Part shown: positions 49,210 through 60,013 of the stretch, piece after piece
How the letters are laid out: each line of letters starts with the position of its first letter
Numbering within the stretch: position 1 is the stretch's first letter
Assembly (NCBI GenBank): GCA_033030425.1
Contig: JAUFSD010000018.1
Coordinates: forward strand, 1,240,001 to 1,304,000
Reading direction: 5' to 3'
From: Verpa conica
Lineage: Eukaryota; Ascomycota; Pezizomycetes; Pezizales; Morchellaceae
Length of the DNA: 64,000 nt
Made by a program: the position numbers and the translations under genes
The notes under the pieces: model-generated
Databases searched by the model: none
What the model was told of the DNA's origin: nothing
Seen by the model: the letters and a program-made list of their open reading frames with translations, nothing else

Positions 49210-50653
49210 CTTTTTAGTAAAGGCATTACCGACGAGCAAACTGGCGTTGGTATCGGAATTGGCGGGGTTATAGTCGAAGATTTATTTAATACTGATAATT
49301 CCGGGACGGATTCTCCCCCCGCCAAGGGTCAAGTCTTCCGCATCACTAGAATTCCTCTCTCAGCCACCACCGCTGAACTTGCGGAGGCAATCTCTTCAAG
49401 CTTTTTCTCCGAGGAGATTACCCTTGACAAGAGCCAAACAATAATATGTCTCTCTCCCACCCACAATTCACAGACCGCACTCGTACAGTTTCAGCCCCGC
49501 ACCCCAACTGTACTGGAGACGCTACGGAATAATGATACCTACACAATTAGTCTGGGCATATGGGAGATTATTATCGATAAAAACTTTTACGGATTGACGC
49601 AGATGTATGTGACAAGTAAGGAGATCAAAGCTAAGTAGGTAGCTCCCTTGTTTCGTATGACTAAGACTTTAATGCTGTGTAGTATCATTGCTGTCTGCGG
49701 TCTTAACGGCCACCCATATGAGTCCTGGGAAACAACGACGGGTGCCTGGGGGCAGCGAGCGATGTGGTTACGTCATTTTCTATCTAAGGATCTACCAGCG
49801 TGTAGAACGATGATATATGGGTATAATTATAGCCACAATTGGGAAGTTAATGAGGTGGCTACTAATCTGAACGATACCAAAATCCTGTTGGAGGAGCTGA
49901 ACAAGACCAGGAGTTCACGTGAGGTAGGTAACTAACGAGGAGGTGAATTCAATGCTGTAGATGCTGGCTGTAGTCTAACTTCTCTGAGTACAGGAGCAAC
50001 AGAGACCGATTATATTTATTGGACATGGCTTTGGAAGTATCATTATTGCACAAGTATGATCAATTACAGACAAGACTATGTGACGGGCTCTCATACTAAT
50101 ACACTTAGTCTATTGTTCAAGCTAAAGATAACGAGAAGATGTACAACCACCTATTTAACCAGACGAGGGGCATAATACTATTCGGAACTCCCCGTCGCGG
50201 TATCCTTGTTAACGATATCCTCACTATGATAGGCGAGAGCTCGGCACATGTAGTACTACCCGATTTGCTTGAGAATGAATTTTTAGTGCTTGAGTCCGAG
50301 CTACATAGATTCATTGAATACTCATGCGTTGCCGGGCTGAATATCATCAAGTTCAAGGAGATAGAAGCACCGCGGAAGCTTAAGAAGGAATGTTGAGCTT
50401 TAATCCCGTACTTCTAGGCTATAGCTAACCAATCTACTAGAATGAGGATGGAATATTCTCTAGAAGCGGGGAATATTTCGCCAATGTAGAATTAGGATCT
50501 CCAGTTCTTCAGCTTTCTGACACCGCTGGGGAGTCTCTAGTAGCCGAAGGAAATTATTCCACAATGGTCAAGTTCAAACACAAGGGAGATTTAACCTACA
50601 AAATGGTTTTCCGCTACCTCAACGACTTCACATCAGTTGGTCAGAGCTTTTAA
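49210..50653 (+). pseudogene. Alpha/beta-hydrolase (NLR N-terminal type) module, degenerate
   Basis: Pieces 49210-49604, 49683-49923, 49994-50053 and 50109-50396, with a further open piece at 50441-50653, follow each other with splice-like borders (GTATGT, GTAGGT, GTATGA donors). The first has the GQVFRITRIPLS block that precedes such hydrolases. FYGLTQ, VCGLNGHPYESW, MWLRHFLSKDLPACRTMIYGY, IIFIGHGFGS and RGIILFGTPRRG follow in family order. The nucleophile elbow is GHGFG where active relatives have GHSLG, so the catalytic Ser appears to be Gly. No ATG begins the module, a TGA at 50394-50396 precedes the last piece, and no NACHT or repeat domain follows. It may be a broken continuation of the upstream zinc-finger gene or a separate relic. 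Confidence 0.65.
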
Positions 50654-51472
50654 TATATATTCATACGCCTTTCTCAACCCGTTGTTTATTATTGTGATAT
50701 GTTGTACGACACTTCTCTGTACCTAGTACTGGCCTCCCATAGATATTTTAGTATTTAGGATATATCAAGATATAAATAGCCCGGTGTACAGAATGTGGCC
50801 TAGTGTCACCTAGGAGCAGTCACTAAGACGCATCAGGTGAATTCACAAAGAAAAGTCTCACGTGACACTTAGTATTTAATACCACTACTAATCGTGTAAC
50901 CCTTTATAGCATGAGGGCCGCCATATATACCTATGTAGGTTGGTCTATCATTAGCTGACCCTGTATCAGTCGTATGCTTGACACTGTAGCATGTAGTACT
51001 ATTTTGGCTACCAGACACCTTAAGTGACAGCCGAGCCAGGATATCCGGTACCTAGCGGAGTACTAATACTTACCTATATATTTCACTAGTAGACGGAGTA
51101 CATATATGTTCTTTAACCGAAGCCATGCCACCCAGACCTTAGTAATGAAAACCACTGCTCTCGGCGCGGGTACCACAGGCACTGCGGCTCCACTCATGTT
51201 ATACCCCTAATAGTGCCCTACGACTCTATCCACAACATTGTTGAAATAGCCCACTAAAGATAGCTTACTAGAGCTGGGACTCTGGACTCTAAGAAGCAAC
51301 TGAGCCAGCAGCAGTTGACCGGCTCTACGACTATTCCGCTTATAATTATAATATCTATGTACGTTGCTGTCTCTGAAGCGTGGACGGGTCTGAGGAAGTG
51401 GGCGGTGTTAGCGAAGGTGGTGACAGTGGAGGTGGTGTGGACTTTGGTGGTGCATAAATAGAGAAGGAAACG

Positions 51473-51625
51473 TGGACGCAGGGGTGTACTGAGTGACAGT
51501 AATTGATGGATGATAGAAGGGAGACAACTATGATGTTTCATATAATTCAGTAGATTATTTAGTCCTGTAGTCTGGTTAATTTTTTGCCTTCTGGTAGTAT
51601 CGTGGGTTAGGGTTGGTCTCATGGT
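51473..51625. repeat. Dispersed repeat, copy 1
   Basis: Resembles 61588-61735 in direct orientation, sharing GAGTGAC-GGTAATTGATGGA-like sequence and GTGGGTTAGGGTTGG. A further shared patch, CGCAAAGCTT...CATATCTT-GCGCCAA, occurs about 51907-51957 and 61850-61897. Similarity is partial. Confidence 0.5.
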
Positions 51626-53812
51626 TGTTTCATATTTTGTCAACCGCATAAATGAGAGGTGATAGCTGTACTCTGGGGGTGGAGAAGCCGCTTCCAACTG
51701 ATACTCCATTACAGTATCGCTCCTATACTTATTAAGAGTACGGTAAGTGTTGTGCTCAATCACACATTGTCACTCACTCCACTCCGTGTAGGTGGAAGGG
51801 TCTCACCTCCTAGCTATAGATGCGCGTAGAACCTGTGTATAGAGGCCTGTATGTAGATATCCCTATCTAATGTTTGGGTTAGGGGTACTCGGCAAGGCTC
51901 TGGTACTTGCCGAGGAGCCGCAAAGCTTGATTTTAAGCCGCATATCTTGGCGCCAATCGTAGTTTAGTACAAGACCGAGCACATCATAAAGCTACTAAAT
52001 CACTAAGCCGATGTCCTTAAAGGGCCATATCCTCTTAAACTAGTTATCTTATGCACTTTTTTTAACTCTGACGTAGAATTACATATACTGTCTGTATATG
52101 GAGGCTTGGATACAGCTTTTATGAATTCGGCTATTCCATCTTTTATGCACAATATATTGCTAGTCTTTTGGTGTTGATGTATTTCTCAATAATCTTACTC
52201 TTCATGTTAACTCCCAGAAATTAATAGCTTCGGATATAGACTAGTATACTCTGTATTACCTGCACGGATTTATTTAAACAAGGCATCGGACTTGTCTAAT
52301 ATCACCTGATCATACGAACGCACTCGTTTATTTCTGTCAGCAAGTTTCTTTGTTTTTAGCGCTAGAACACTCATGTCTATACCTTAATTCTCCGAAACGT
52401 TGAGGGGAGATATCCTAGGAACATTGACTAGTATACCAGAGTCATAGCGAATCGATTGAGATTTCGGTTGTGTGTGATATAGCCCGAGGGCAACTAGCGT
52501 AGCTAATAACAATTTCAAGAGGAGAAGAGACTTAATTCATACTCAGAGGAGTACTCTTACAAACCGTGACCAGTACTACCCTTGTAACAATTTGGGGATG
52601 GCAGGCAAAGACGTACATGGACCTCCGGCACCATGGGAATATGTGCTATTGAGATCTTTCGACCGATTGAATGGGAGGGGAGGGGTTTTGGTGGAGATTT
52701 GATATTTTCAGGAGCTACTAGAGATCCACGGGCTTGTGAGTGGATATAGCCGTGCATGCGGTAGAGTAGGAGCTGGGGTCACCTATGTTAGAAACATACT
52801 AATAGAGTGCTTAAGTTGCTCATCTTCCAATCAAGACATTAGCTAGCTATCGGCAATATCATTAAGATCGGCTATAGATTATAGAATGCCTTTCCTTAGG
52901 GAAAATCTTTGTTTATACTCCCTAACCTGTGGAATGTCATATGCTTCAGTGCCTCGTCAGAGAGAGGGGGTTAGCACTAAAGAGCCGTCATAGACAAGCT
53001 CTACCTTCATCGAGTGTAAAATCGGTAGGTGGAATGAGTCTATACTAGGTAAGGTGTATGTCCAGGTGAACTTACAAGTAATATTAGACCCTTACCAGTG
53101 GTAATATCGACCATCATCGGGTGAATCTAGTGTCATAGTCGGCAGAGTTGCCACCGTCACCGGTATAGTATTGTCCCACCGGGTCACTATCGTTAATTAT
53201 ATCGGTATTTCCACACTCTATCACCGTAGTAGTCGGTGCCTCTTTAGGAATTCGGCGCGGTACCTGCCACGGCGGACGAATGAGCGGGGCTGTGGTGCTT
53301 TCCGGGGTAAAATCCCCCTTTACCGTGCCGCAACTAGTTCTGAGAGAAAAACTATCGGATTTACTAATCAGAACCTGGGGGACCGTAGACTATAAGTCCC
53401 TCAAAAGGACGGGGCTTACAGAGCCCTTGAGGCTCGAAACATGGAGATAAGTTAGCAATTTTGAAGGTTGAGTTTAACGGAAGGGTAGAGGGGATGTACA
53501 GCCCTTGTGTCTATTGATCAGGGACCGGGCTTCCCCCGTCCCCCGGAGAGCTGATGATGGGAGATGAGGCTCAGGTTTATTGGATAGTATTGCTGTAGTG
53601 TTTGACGTTAAGGTCATGCGGATATCAGTTGTGATTGAATATACGGTATATGAACTGGATAAAAAGACCTAGCCAGCTGGTTATCCGTCGGCCACACATG
53701 CATCTAAGTATGTAAAAATCACTTTTTTTATGTTAGGTATTGTACCCTAGAGTGATAAGCCCCCCTCTCCCCCGATGAACTCAAAAGGCAAAAAACACCA
53801 CAGAAATACAGG

Positions 53813-53955
53813 AGGGCGGCTCACCTAACGGTAAGAGCTCGCCCCCCTGCCCCTGGGGTCGAATGTTCGAACCCCGGCCGCACGGAGATTACTCTTTCCT
53901 CCAGCTGTACGTTATCACCACGAGCTGTAAAGGATTGAGGAACTACCTTTTTTTG
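53813..53955 (+). ncRNA. tRNA-like / SINE-like sequence
   Basis: An A-box-like GGCTCACCTAACGGTAAGAGC (53818-53837) with a GCTC/GAGC D-stem is followed by a B-box-like GTTCGAACCCC (53864-53874). A T-run (53948-53954) could end Pol III transcription. The anticodon and T arms do not fold as a normal tRNA. It is either a decayed tRNA gene or the head of a tRNA-derived SINE. Confidence 0.4.
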
Positions 53956-54457
53956 GGTAAACATTTAGTTGGAGTTTTTCTCAGCGAACCATAGATTTCT
54001 TGCACCCAGTATCTAGTGTACTATTAAGTTCTTTGATAGTATCTAAATTTTCCTGATTTTCGTTCCGAAAGATGAAGAAGGAATTTCATTGTTGTTTCCC
54101 CATCACATGATTAGTAAAATAGAACCTCCCATTTAGTTCCCCACTCTGTAATGCCAGCTATCAACAACAACTTGTATGAACAAACAAAAAATGCGGTAAG
54201 AGCTATTACTGGAGTAGATTTTATATGGCTACGTAATGAATAAGGAGCAAAAAGATTTACAAAATCACTTCAAGTAAAAAAGGGCTAGGGTCTATATTAC
54301 TCGAGAAAACCCCAAGTTAAAAGGCAAGCACTACCGAGAATCCCAGTTATATGTTTTTAATACAGAAAAGGCACACAAAATAGTCCTTGTCTGGTCGGGA
54401 GTGCGTCGCTTACAAGGCAACTGTTCTTATAGCTTGATCCCTTATAGGGCAGTTGCA

Positions 54458-54580
54458 CTGTAGTCATGAATTTGCAGCAGATCTAATATGAGAATTTCGA
54501 GACTCTAATCTCGCATCTTAGTACGAGGGGAGAAGAGAGGAGAGGTGAGAACCAACGCTCACTCGCAGTGGGCACTAGTC
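54458..54580 (-). pseudogene. Relic of the OTT_1508-like deaminase gene
   Basis: Aligns base by base with about 57733-57854, exon 2 of the intact deaminase. The HCE codons survive, but the next codon is TGA in place of the Cys codon. The CWMC motif has lost its first Cys and gained a stop. It sits upstream of the first lectin gene, as the intact deaminase sits upstream of the second. Confidence 0.7.
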
Positions 54581-54987
54581 TGCGCCAAACCGCCTCAATG
54601 CCCGTCTAGGACGGGTTTGCTCTTTAAAACCCCTCAATTAGCCTACTGCTTAACCAGTTTAAATACCGAAGCCCCAATGAGGCCTCGCCGGTTATGCCCT
54701 ACTGGGTTTGTCTTTATGTCCAATATCAGACACCCCCGAACCTAGCCTGAGGCGTTTCCATAGGCTTCGAAACTATCTTAAATCACCCCAAGACAAGCAT
54801 TACTCATAGTGTCTAAAGGTTTTCAAATTAACTGAAAAAACCCTTTGGTACCCCTGAGGTCAGTTAACTAAATACTTGCTCGGTGTGGCCGTTAAGAGAC
54901 AAGCTTGTAGATGACTGGCCGAGCCCTGAATATATTTGGGAGGAAGAGGGGTGACAAAGATGACGACGAGTAAAATAGTGAAAAGGA

Positions 54988-55019
54988 GTTTCTGTTTCTG
55001 TTTCTGTTTCTATTTCTTT
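54988..55019. repeat. TTTCTG microsatellite
   Basis: Four to five TTTCTG/TTTCTA units followed by a T-rich stretch. Confidence 0.7.
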
Positions 55020-55421
55020 TATTTTATCTACGTGGGTCATCTAGCTTTAGGGCTTCATATATTTATAATCCATGCATTTATTCATTCATACTGATATCGT
55101 GGATAATACCGAGTGAGATCCCGTGTCTCGCAAGAGCAGTCCTTTACCGCTTCAAGTCCTAGTAGAAGGCCTTTCTCTAGACTGCTGCCGTACCCTTCTC
55201 CCAGCACCTATTTCACCCAAAATTTCTATTAGGTTATCAAATGGGCGTACCTGTTCGAACTGATTACAGATTCTAGTTGGGGAGCATGTGGCGCCATGTG
55301 AACTAGCCACTGGACAACAGCCATACTTTACAAAGGCCTTGTCCTGAGAATATACTCAATGAGGGGGCTCGCTACATCCTACAGCCTCGAGGCTCAGTTT
55401 CAGACACTACTGTTTTCTGCT

Positions 55422-56855
55422 ATGGGTTCCTCAGCTGCACCATCGCTTGGTCAGTTACTGAGTAATTCGCCGGACGAGTATATCCCTGCCCCGCATCTTG
55501 TTGCTAGTTCATTTATGAGCTACGATGATCTTGTCTTCTATTACAAAGGTCTGGTATTTTCCAGCGACCATCTCCCGTCTTCTACTTACTCCTACTTAGA
55601 TTTCTACTCGAGTCTCAAATACGCTGCCACAGCACCCGAGCTTGTTTATGAGCGTTTGATATCTAATGTAAGGAGCCCCAGAAACATCCGGAAATTATAT
55701 AATATAGGTCTCTACAGTGTTATTCACAGTTGCTAACATTGCAAACAGATCGTTATTGCCTTGGAGAGTAGGGGGAATAGGGAAGGACAGACAAAGGAGA
55801 CCACTACAGCATGTCGCAGGGACGACAAAGATGACCAGGTCATCAGCGAGCACGACCCGATTGCGCTTCAAACCGCAACAATAAAGCAGCGCTGTGTAAT
55901 TCCTTCTCTCGAGCCTGATTTGGGAAACACGAAACACGGTGCGGAACGGGGGATAGCGACACCTTCCAGCGTTGTAGCGGCAGGCCCTATTAGCAACGCT
56001 GGAGAACCAACACTTCAAAAATTGAGGCCCGAGTCCACAACAGGCAGCCAGGACTTAAAGGGTAGCTCCATCAACCTCCCACTCATTGGCACATTCCGCC
56101 CTGATGAGGGTAAGGTGAGTTATGAATCGCCTTATGGATATAACTACCTCAATTTCTACCCAAGATCGGAGGGCCCTGAGAATGTACTCACTCCAACTGG
56201 ACTTACCTCGATACCACTGAAGAGTAATTCTACAAACTCATTGAGCGCATGGGTTCATTTCGACAAAGCTTGTATGAAGAGTTTGTGGAATGATTCCAGT
56301 AGAATTGCCTGTAGCTGGCTAGAGATTGACCGCAGGCAATCTGAGATTTTGTCCGGGGATATTGAAGTAGAGGCCGATAGTACCCAAAAACATATCCTTT
56401 TTAGTGATTCGTATAACGTACCACCGCGAGTCATTGTCTGGCTCTATGCACTCGATACGAAAGCGGTACAAACGAAGTACGTTATGGCCTACCCCTCTAA
56501 TATAACAGCGACCGGCTTTACCCTCAATACCGAACATGATTGTAACACCATCGGTGTGTCGTGGGTTGCCTGCGCAGAAAATATGGAAGGGGTTTGCTCG
56601 GGCACCATTGTCGCTTCGTCAGCCTACCACCCCAAGCACAGGGGGCGCGCTGATTTCAGTCCAGGCGCGTTTAAAACACCCCCTCGAGTCATCATTGCAA
56701 TAAGCAAAATTAGAATAGACTATAAAAATAGCGAGATGACACTGGGGATATCAACCACTGAAATAACGGCCACTGGGATGACTTGGGACTTATCAGGCAT
56801 AAGATCGGGAACCCAGTACCAGATTGAGGCTTCTTATATTGCTCTTAGATACTAG
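55422..56855 (+). CDS. H-type lectin protein, copy A
   Basis: Exons 55422-55667 and 55749-56855 (81-nt intron) join in frame to 450 aa. The start at 55422 matches the start of copy B: both read into PSLGQL or TSLGEL, then EYIPAPxLVASSFMS. The first 85 residues form a conserved N-terminal domain. A variable, charged linker follows, then a PLIGTF beta-rich region and two tandem H-type lectin units. Unit one contains PPRVIVWL, ITATGFTL and IGVSWVAC; unit two contains PPRVIIAI, ITATGMTW and ASYIAL. H-type lectins bind GalNAc-like sugars; fungal ones are thought to act in recognition or adhesion. No signal peptide is seen, so it is probably cytosolic. The linker lacks the regular heptads of copy B. 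Confidence 0.88.
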
Positions 56856-57396
56856 GTATGTGATTGAGGGAGGCTAGCTTATCATGGAAAAATAGTGACT
56901 GATTATAGACACTTAGAGGTAGGAGGATTAAAGCGCGCTGTAGTACTAGAAATATATATGGTGGATCGACCGAGCGGATTATGTTTCTTTTAGAGTAGCT
57001 AAGGTTATGAATTCACTACCCTACAGCTCTTTATATATCTATTTAATACTTTCATAATCCCCGGTCATTCCATTAGATAGTTGTTGGGGCCGGATTTGTA
57101 CTCTCACATAAATAGTAGTATTTGCGCCTCTTGAGGTTTGTAAGTATGCCATTAGAATAGGGCGGCTTCGGGAATTAAATAGACACTACGGTACTTTTCG
57201 CCCCCACCAAGGACAAGCAACGGAAGGAACCATCATTGTACAAACCGAACCGGGACATTCTAGACATGAAGTAATAATATGCCAAACATAGTGATTTTTA
57301 GGTATGTACCCTCAACGTCTTACAACGCATCTTAATTACCCTCAATAGTGCTATGTAGCTAAAAGAAACACAACTTTTATGTCCCCCAAATACTGG
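56856..57396. other. Intergenic
   Basis: The first 130 bases match the 3' flank of the second lectin gene (61428-61545), so the duplicated block extends past the stop codon. I see nothing else. Confidence 0.6.
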
Positions 57397-58839
57397 CTAG
57401 TTTCGCCCTGATGTCCAGCCTTCTCCGACCACAGACTCCATTCTCTCCCTAACCCACCCTCCACCACTACTCCTTATACTCTCCATCGCTACTGACAGCT
57501 CGCCCTTCAGGTCTACTTTGGGATCTCCATTCTCAGATCCTGTTCCTCGGGGCAATGAGTCTGACCTCCTCTTCCTCGCCGCGCAAGCCAGCACCTCTTC
57601 GACTTCATCTTCTACTCGTTTAGATACAGCCCTACTTAGCTCCTCCGACGCGCCCCCTGGAAGATGCCACCCCGCAACAATCTTCCCATGACAGGAAGAT
57701 AGATAAATTCTCCAGTTGGGATAGACCTTCTCTACAATAGTCATAAACTCACGGCACATCCAACATGAAGGCTTTGAGACTCCAATCTCACATTTTGATG
57801 GCACAAGGGAAGAGGAATGGAAGGCAAGAACCAACGTACACTCGCAATGGACACTAGTTGTAATGCGTCTCATCAACGGAGCGCTGGGTAACGGGAGGTC
57901 TTCGCTATTGGGAAAAGCCGCTCTGAGCTCAGTGGCTGTGATGGTATCACTATTTATATACTGCGCTCAATCGTTTATTGTTGTGAGAAAGTTTACTGGG
58001 AGCAGGAGTGTATGGGGTGATTCCGGGACGACTTCCGCAATGGACAAATTTTCTCGCTGGGAATGAGTGAGGGCGGCCATGGCTGCTGTAAGAGCAATTG
58101 GGGCCGCAAAGTAATCGGCAACCTTCCGCAAACGGCTCACCAGGGTACTGTCTAAGATCGTATGAATCCCTGGAGAATTCCCAACGAAATAACAGATCAT
58201 AAGCGACTCATAGATTGAGCCGGCTTCTTCGGTCGCCAGCGTCATCCGCAACAGGTTCCCGAACCATGCCCCGAGGAAGGATGAGAGTGGTTCGTTGGGG
58301 AGAAAGAGGTGGTCGCCGATATGTTCTCGAATATAGTTGGCTGTGGCCACCGAGTCCTCACACGCGGTAACGGAGGTTGTAAAATCCTGTTGTTCGAGGT
58401 CTCTGAGGCGTTGGCGTAAACGCTGGATACGAGCATTGATCTTCCGCCGGCAGTACCGAATTACTTTAATTAGGATCCCATCTTGTTTGTGGACCGGGGT
58501 TAGATCGGATGTTGTGATCGTAAAAAGACCCTTGATATAACCATTCTCCTCGTTGGTGCAGGGTCTGTTTTTTGCGTAGTAGAGCTCTACGTTGTTAGGA
58601 TGAAGGCGGAGCGTTACGGCAGCAACATCACCTTTTCTGCTAGTTACAAGGAGCAGTGAGAGCAGATTCAACAGCTTGAGGTGCTTTTCTGTCGAGCTTT
58701 TCGGAAGTTTTGGCTCCGGAGATGGGGGGCGGTACTCTCTGCCGAAGGTGATTTGGCTGAGAGCGAATAATAATGCACCCAGGGACAGAGGAGAGGAAGG
58801 AGTAAGAGAGGCATCAGTAGGAGTCAGAAAATCAGCCAT
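57397..58839 (-). CDS. OTT_1508-like deaminase family protein
   Basis: Exons 58839-57997 and 57960-57397 join in frame to 468 aa. The proposed intron is only 36 nt (GTAAAC donor, GCGCAG acceptor), so it needs transcript support. The N-terminal 280 residues are helical, with a LRQRLRDLEQQ coiled-coil-like piece. The C-terminal domain has the zinc-binding deaminase motifs VHCEC (His319, Glu321) and SCWMCREF (Cys347, Cys350), with IGVSKPSCW and ISLSSCHGK-like strands between and after them, and a WHLPGG end. This HxE...CxxC layout fits the fungal OTT_1508-like group of the cytidine-deaminase superfamily. The substrate is unknown; nucleic-acid or nucleotide editing is the usual suggestion. Divergently placed relative to lectin copy B downstream; a relic copy lies before lectin A. 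Confidence 0.8.
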
Positions 58840-60013
58840 GGCGGAGGTGGGGATGGAGCGAGGGGTTATGATGCCGATGCAGGTCAGAATTGGGAGGCCA
58901 GATATGAGTGAGGTTGGGTAAGAAATTTAGATTCTGGTATAGACATGAGGGCCATGACATCAGTTCCTGGGGTAGATGTGAGGGTTGTGATATTAGCTAT
59001 GACTACATGTGGCCAAGGCGGAGCGAGAGATTCAGTCACTAGTATATAGTCTAGGTGCTAAAAGCTCGGCAAGTAACTAAGCTCTGCCAGTTCAAATCCT
59101 TGAAGGGTTGACCTTTTTTAATTCACAGTATTAATATTGATATTAGCTTATAGGGGGGTTTATAAGTGGGGTACCAGTGGGGTATAAAATACTAACAGGT
59201 GATCTATTAAGTGGTACGTTAAAATGTAAATACCCAAAGTATGTATTCTAAATACAGTACATGTTGAGTACAAGACTTTGAAAAACTACAGTACAAATCA
59301 CCCTACAGAAGTGACCACGCCCAAATCTACCCGTCAATGTATCTTATAGTGGCTACAAATCTAGACACCAATATACCCCATAATGAGTTAGCGGTGCCAT
59401 CGCTATATAATACGTAGGTCTATACTCGCTACTAATGTAATGCTTGGGAGTCGCATTTCCTGAACGCCTCTCCAATTACACATCAGTTAGATTAATTAGA
59501 AAATCAAAATTTCCGTTAGTCTTTTACACCGGTAGTATCTCTGGCTGGGACCGACATCTTTTTATGGTATGTTAGATTACAGTAGACTTCCGTTATAAGA
59601 ATACGCTTGGGACCGAAATTTCATATTCTTATAGACTACTTATTCTTATAGCGGATGCGTATAACCCACCTAAACCGAAAATGGGACTGGCATACCATAT
59701 TCTTATAGAGCGGTTATTCTTATAACGAGTATTCTTATAACGGAAGTGTACTGTATACTGCTTGATAAGATAAGATTAGATTCAGTTTAACCCTAACCCA
59801 TAGAGTTATCGGGCATTCTCTCCTCTATCTACCATTCTATTCATATAGCTAGATTCAGCCGACCAGGAGTTATCAAAATAGTTACTGCACGGCAATCATA
59901 CATTACAAAGGCCTTGTCCTCAGAGTATGTGGGATGCCTCAATGCGGGGTCCGTCGCATCCTGCCTATTCAAAACTACCCATAAACGTAATTGAGCTACT
60001 ACTGTTCTTTATC
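58840..60013. other. Intergenic with MITE
   Basis: Holds the shared promoter side of the deaminase and lectin B. A tRNA-like GTTCAAATCC B-box near 59090 followed by a T-run has no matching A-box. The block at about 59885-59960 matches the 5' flank of lectin A (about 55310-55375), including TTACAAAGGCCTTGTCCT. Confidence 0.55.
59580..59753. mobile_element. Short pogo-type MITE
   Basis: A 174-bp element with 26-bp terminal inverted repeats: CAGTAGACTTCCGTTATAAG at the left and its near-perfect inverse at the right. TA flanks are at 59578-59579 and 59754-59755. ATTCTTATAG/CGTTATAAGAAT units recur inside. The terminal CAG and the CGYTATAAGAATAC core resemble the ends of the transposon at 34545-37485. 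No coding capacity. Confidence 0.9.

Larger units (their letters stand above)
50654..55421. other. Intergenic, repeat debris
   Basis: No intact gene. It contains a dispersed repeat (51473-51625 and about 51890-51960), a tRNA-like/SINE-like segment (53813-53955), a relic of the deaminase gene (54458-54580) and a TTTCTG microsatellite. A 169-codon minus-strand open frame (51254-51763) overlaps the dispersed repeat and has no motif. Confidence 0.5.

Noticed and set aside
51254..51763. 169-codon minus-strand frame
   Set aside because: Overlaps a dispersed repeat, low motif content and no neighbour support.
59040..59125. tRNA-like GTTCAAATCC followed by T-run
   Set aside because: No A-box or acceptor stem can be paired.
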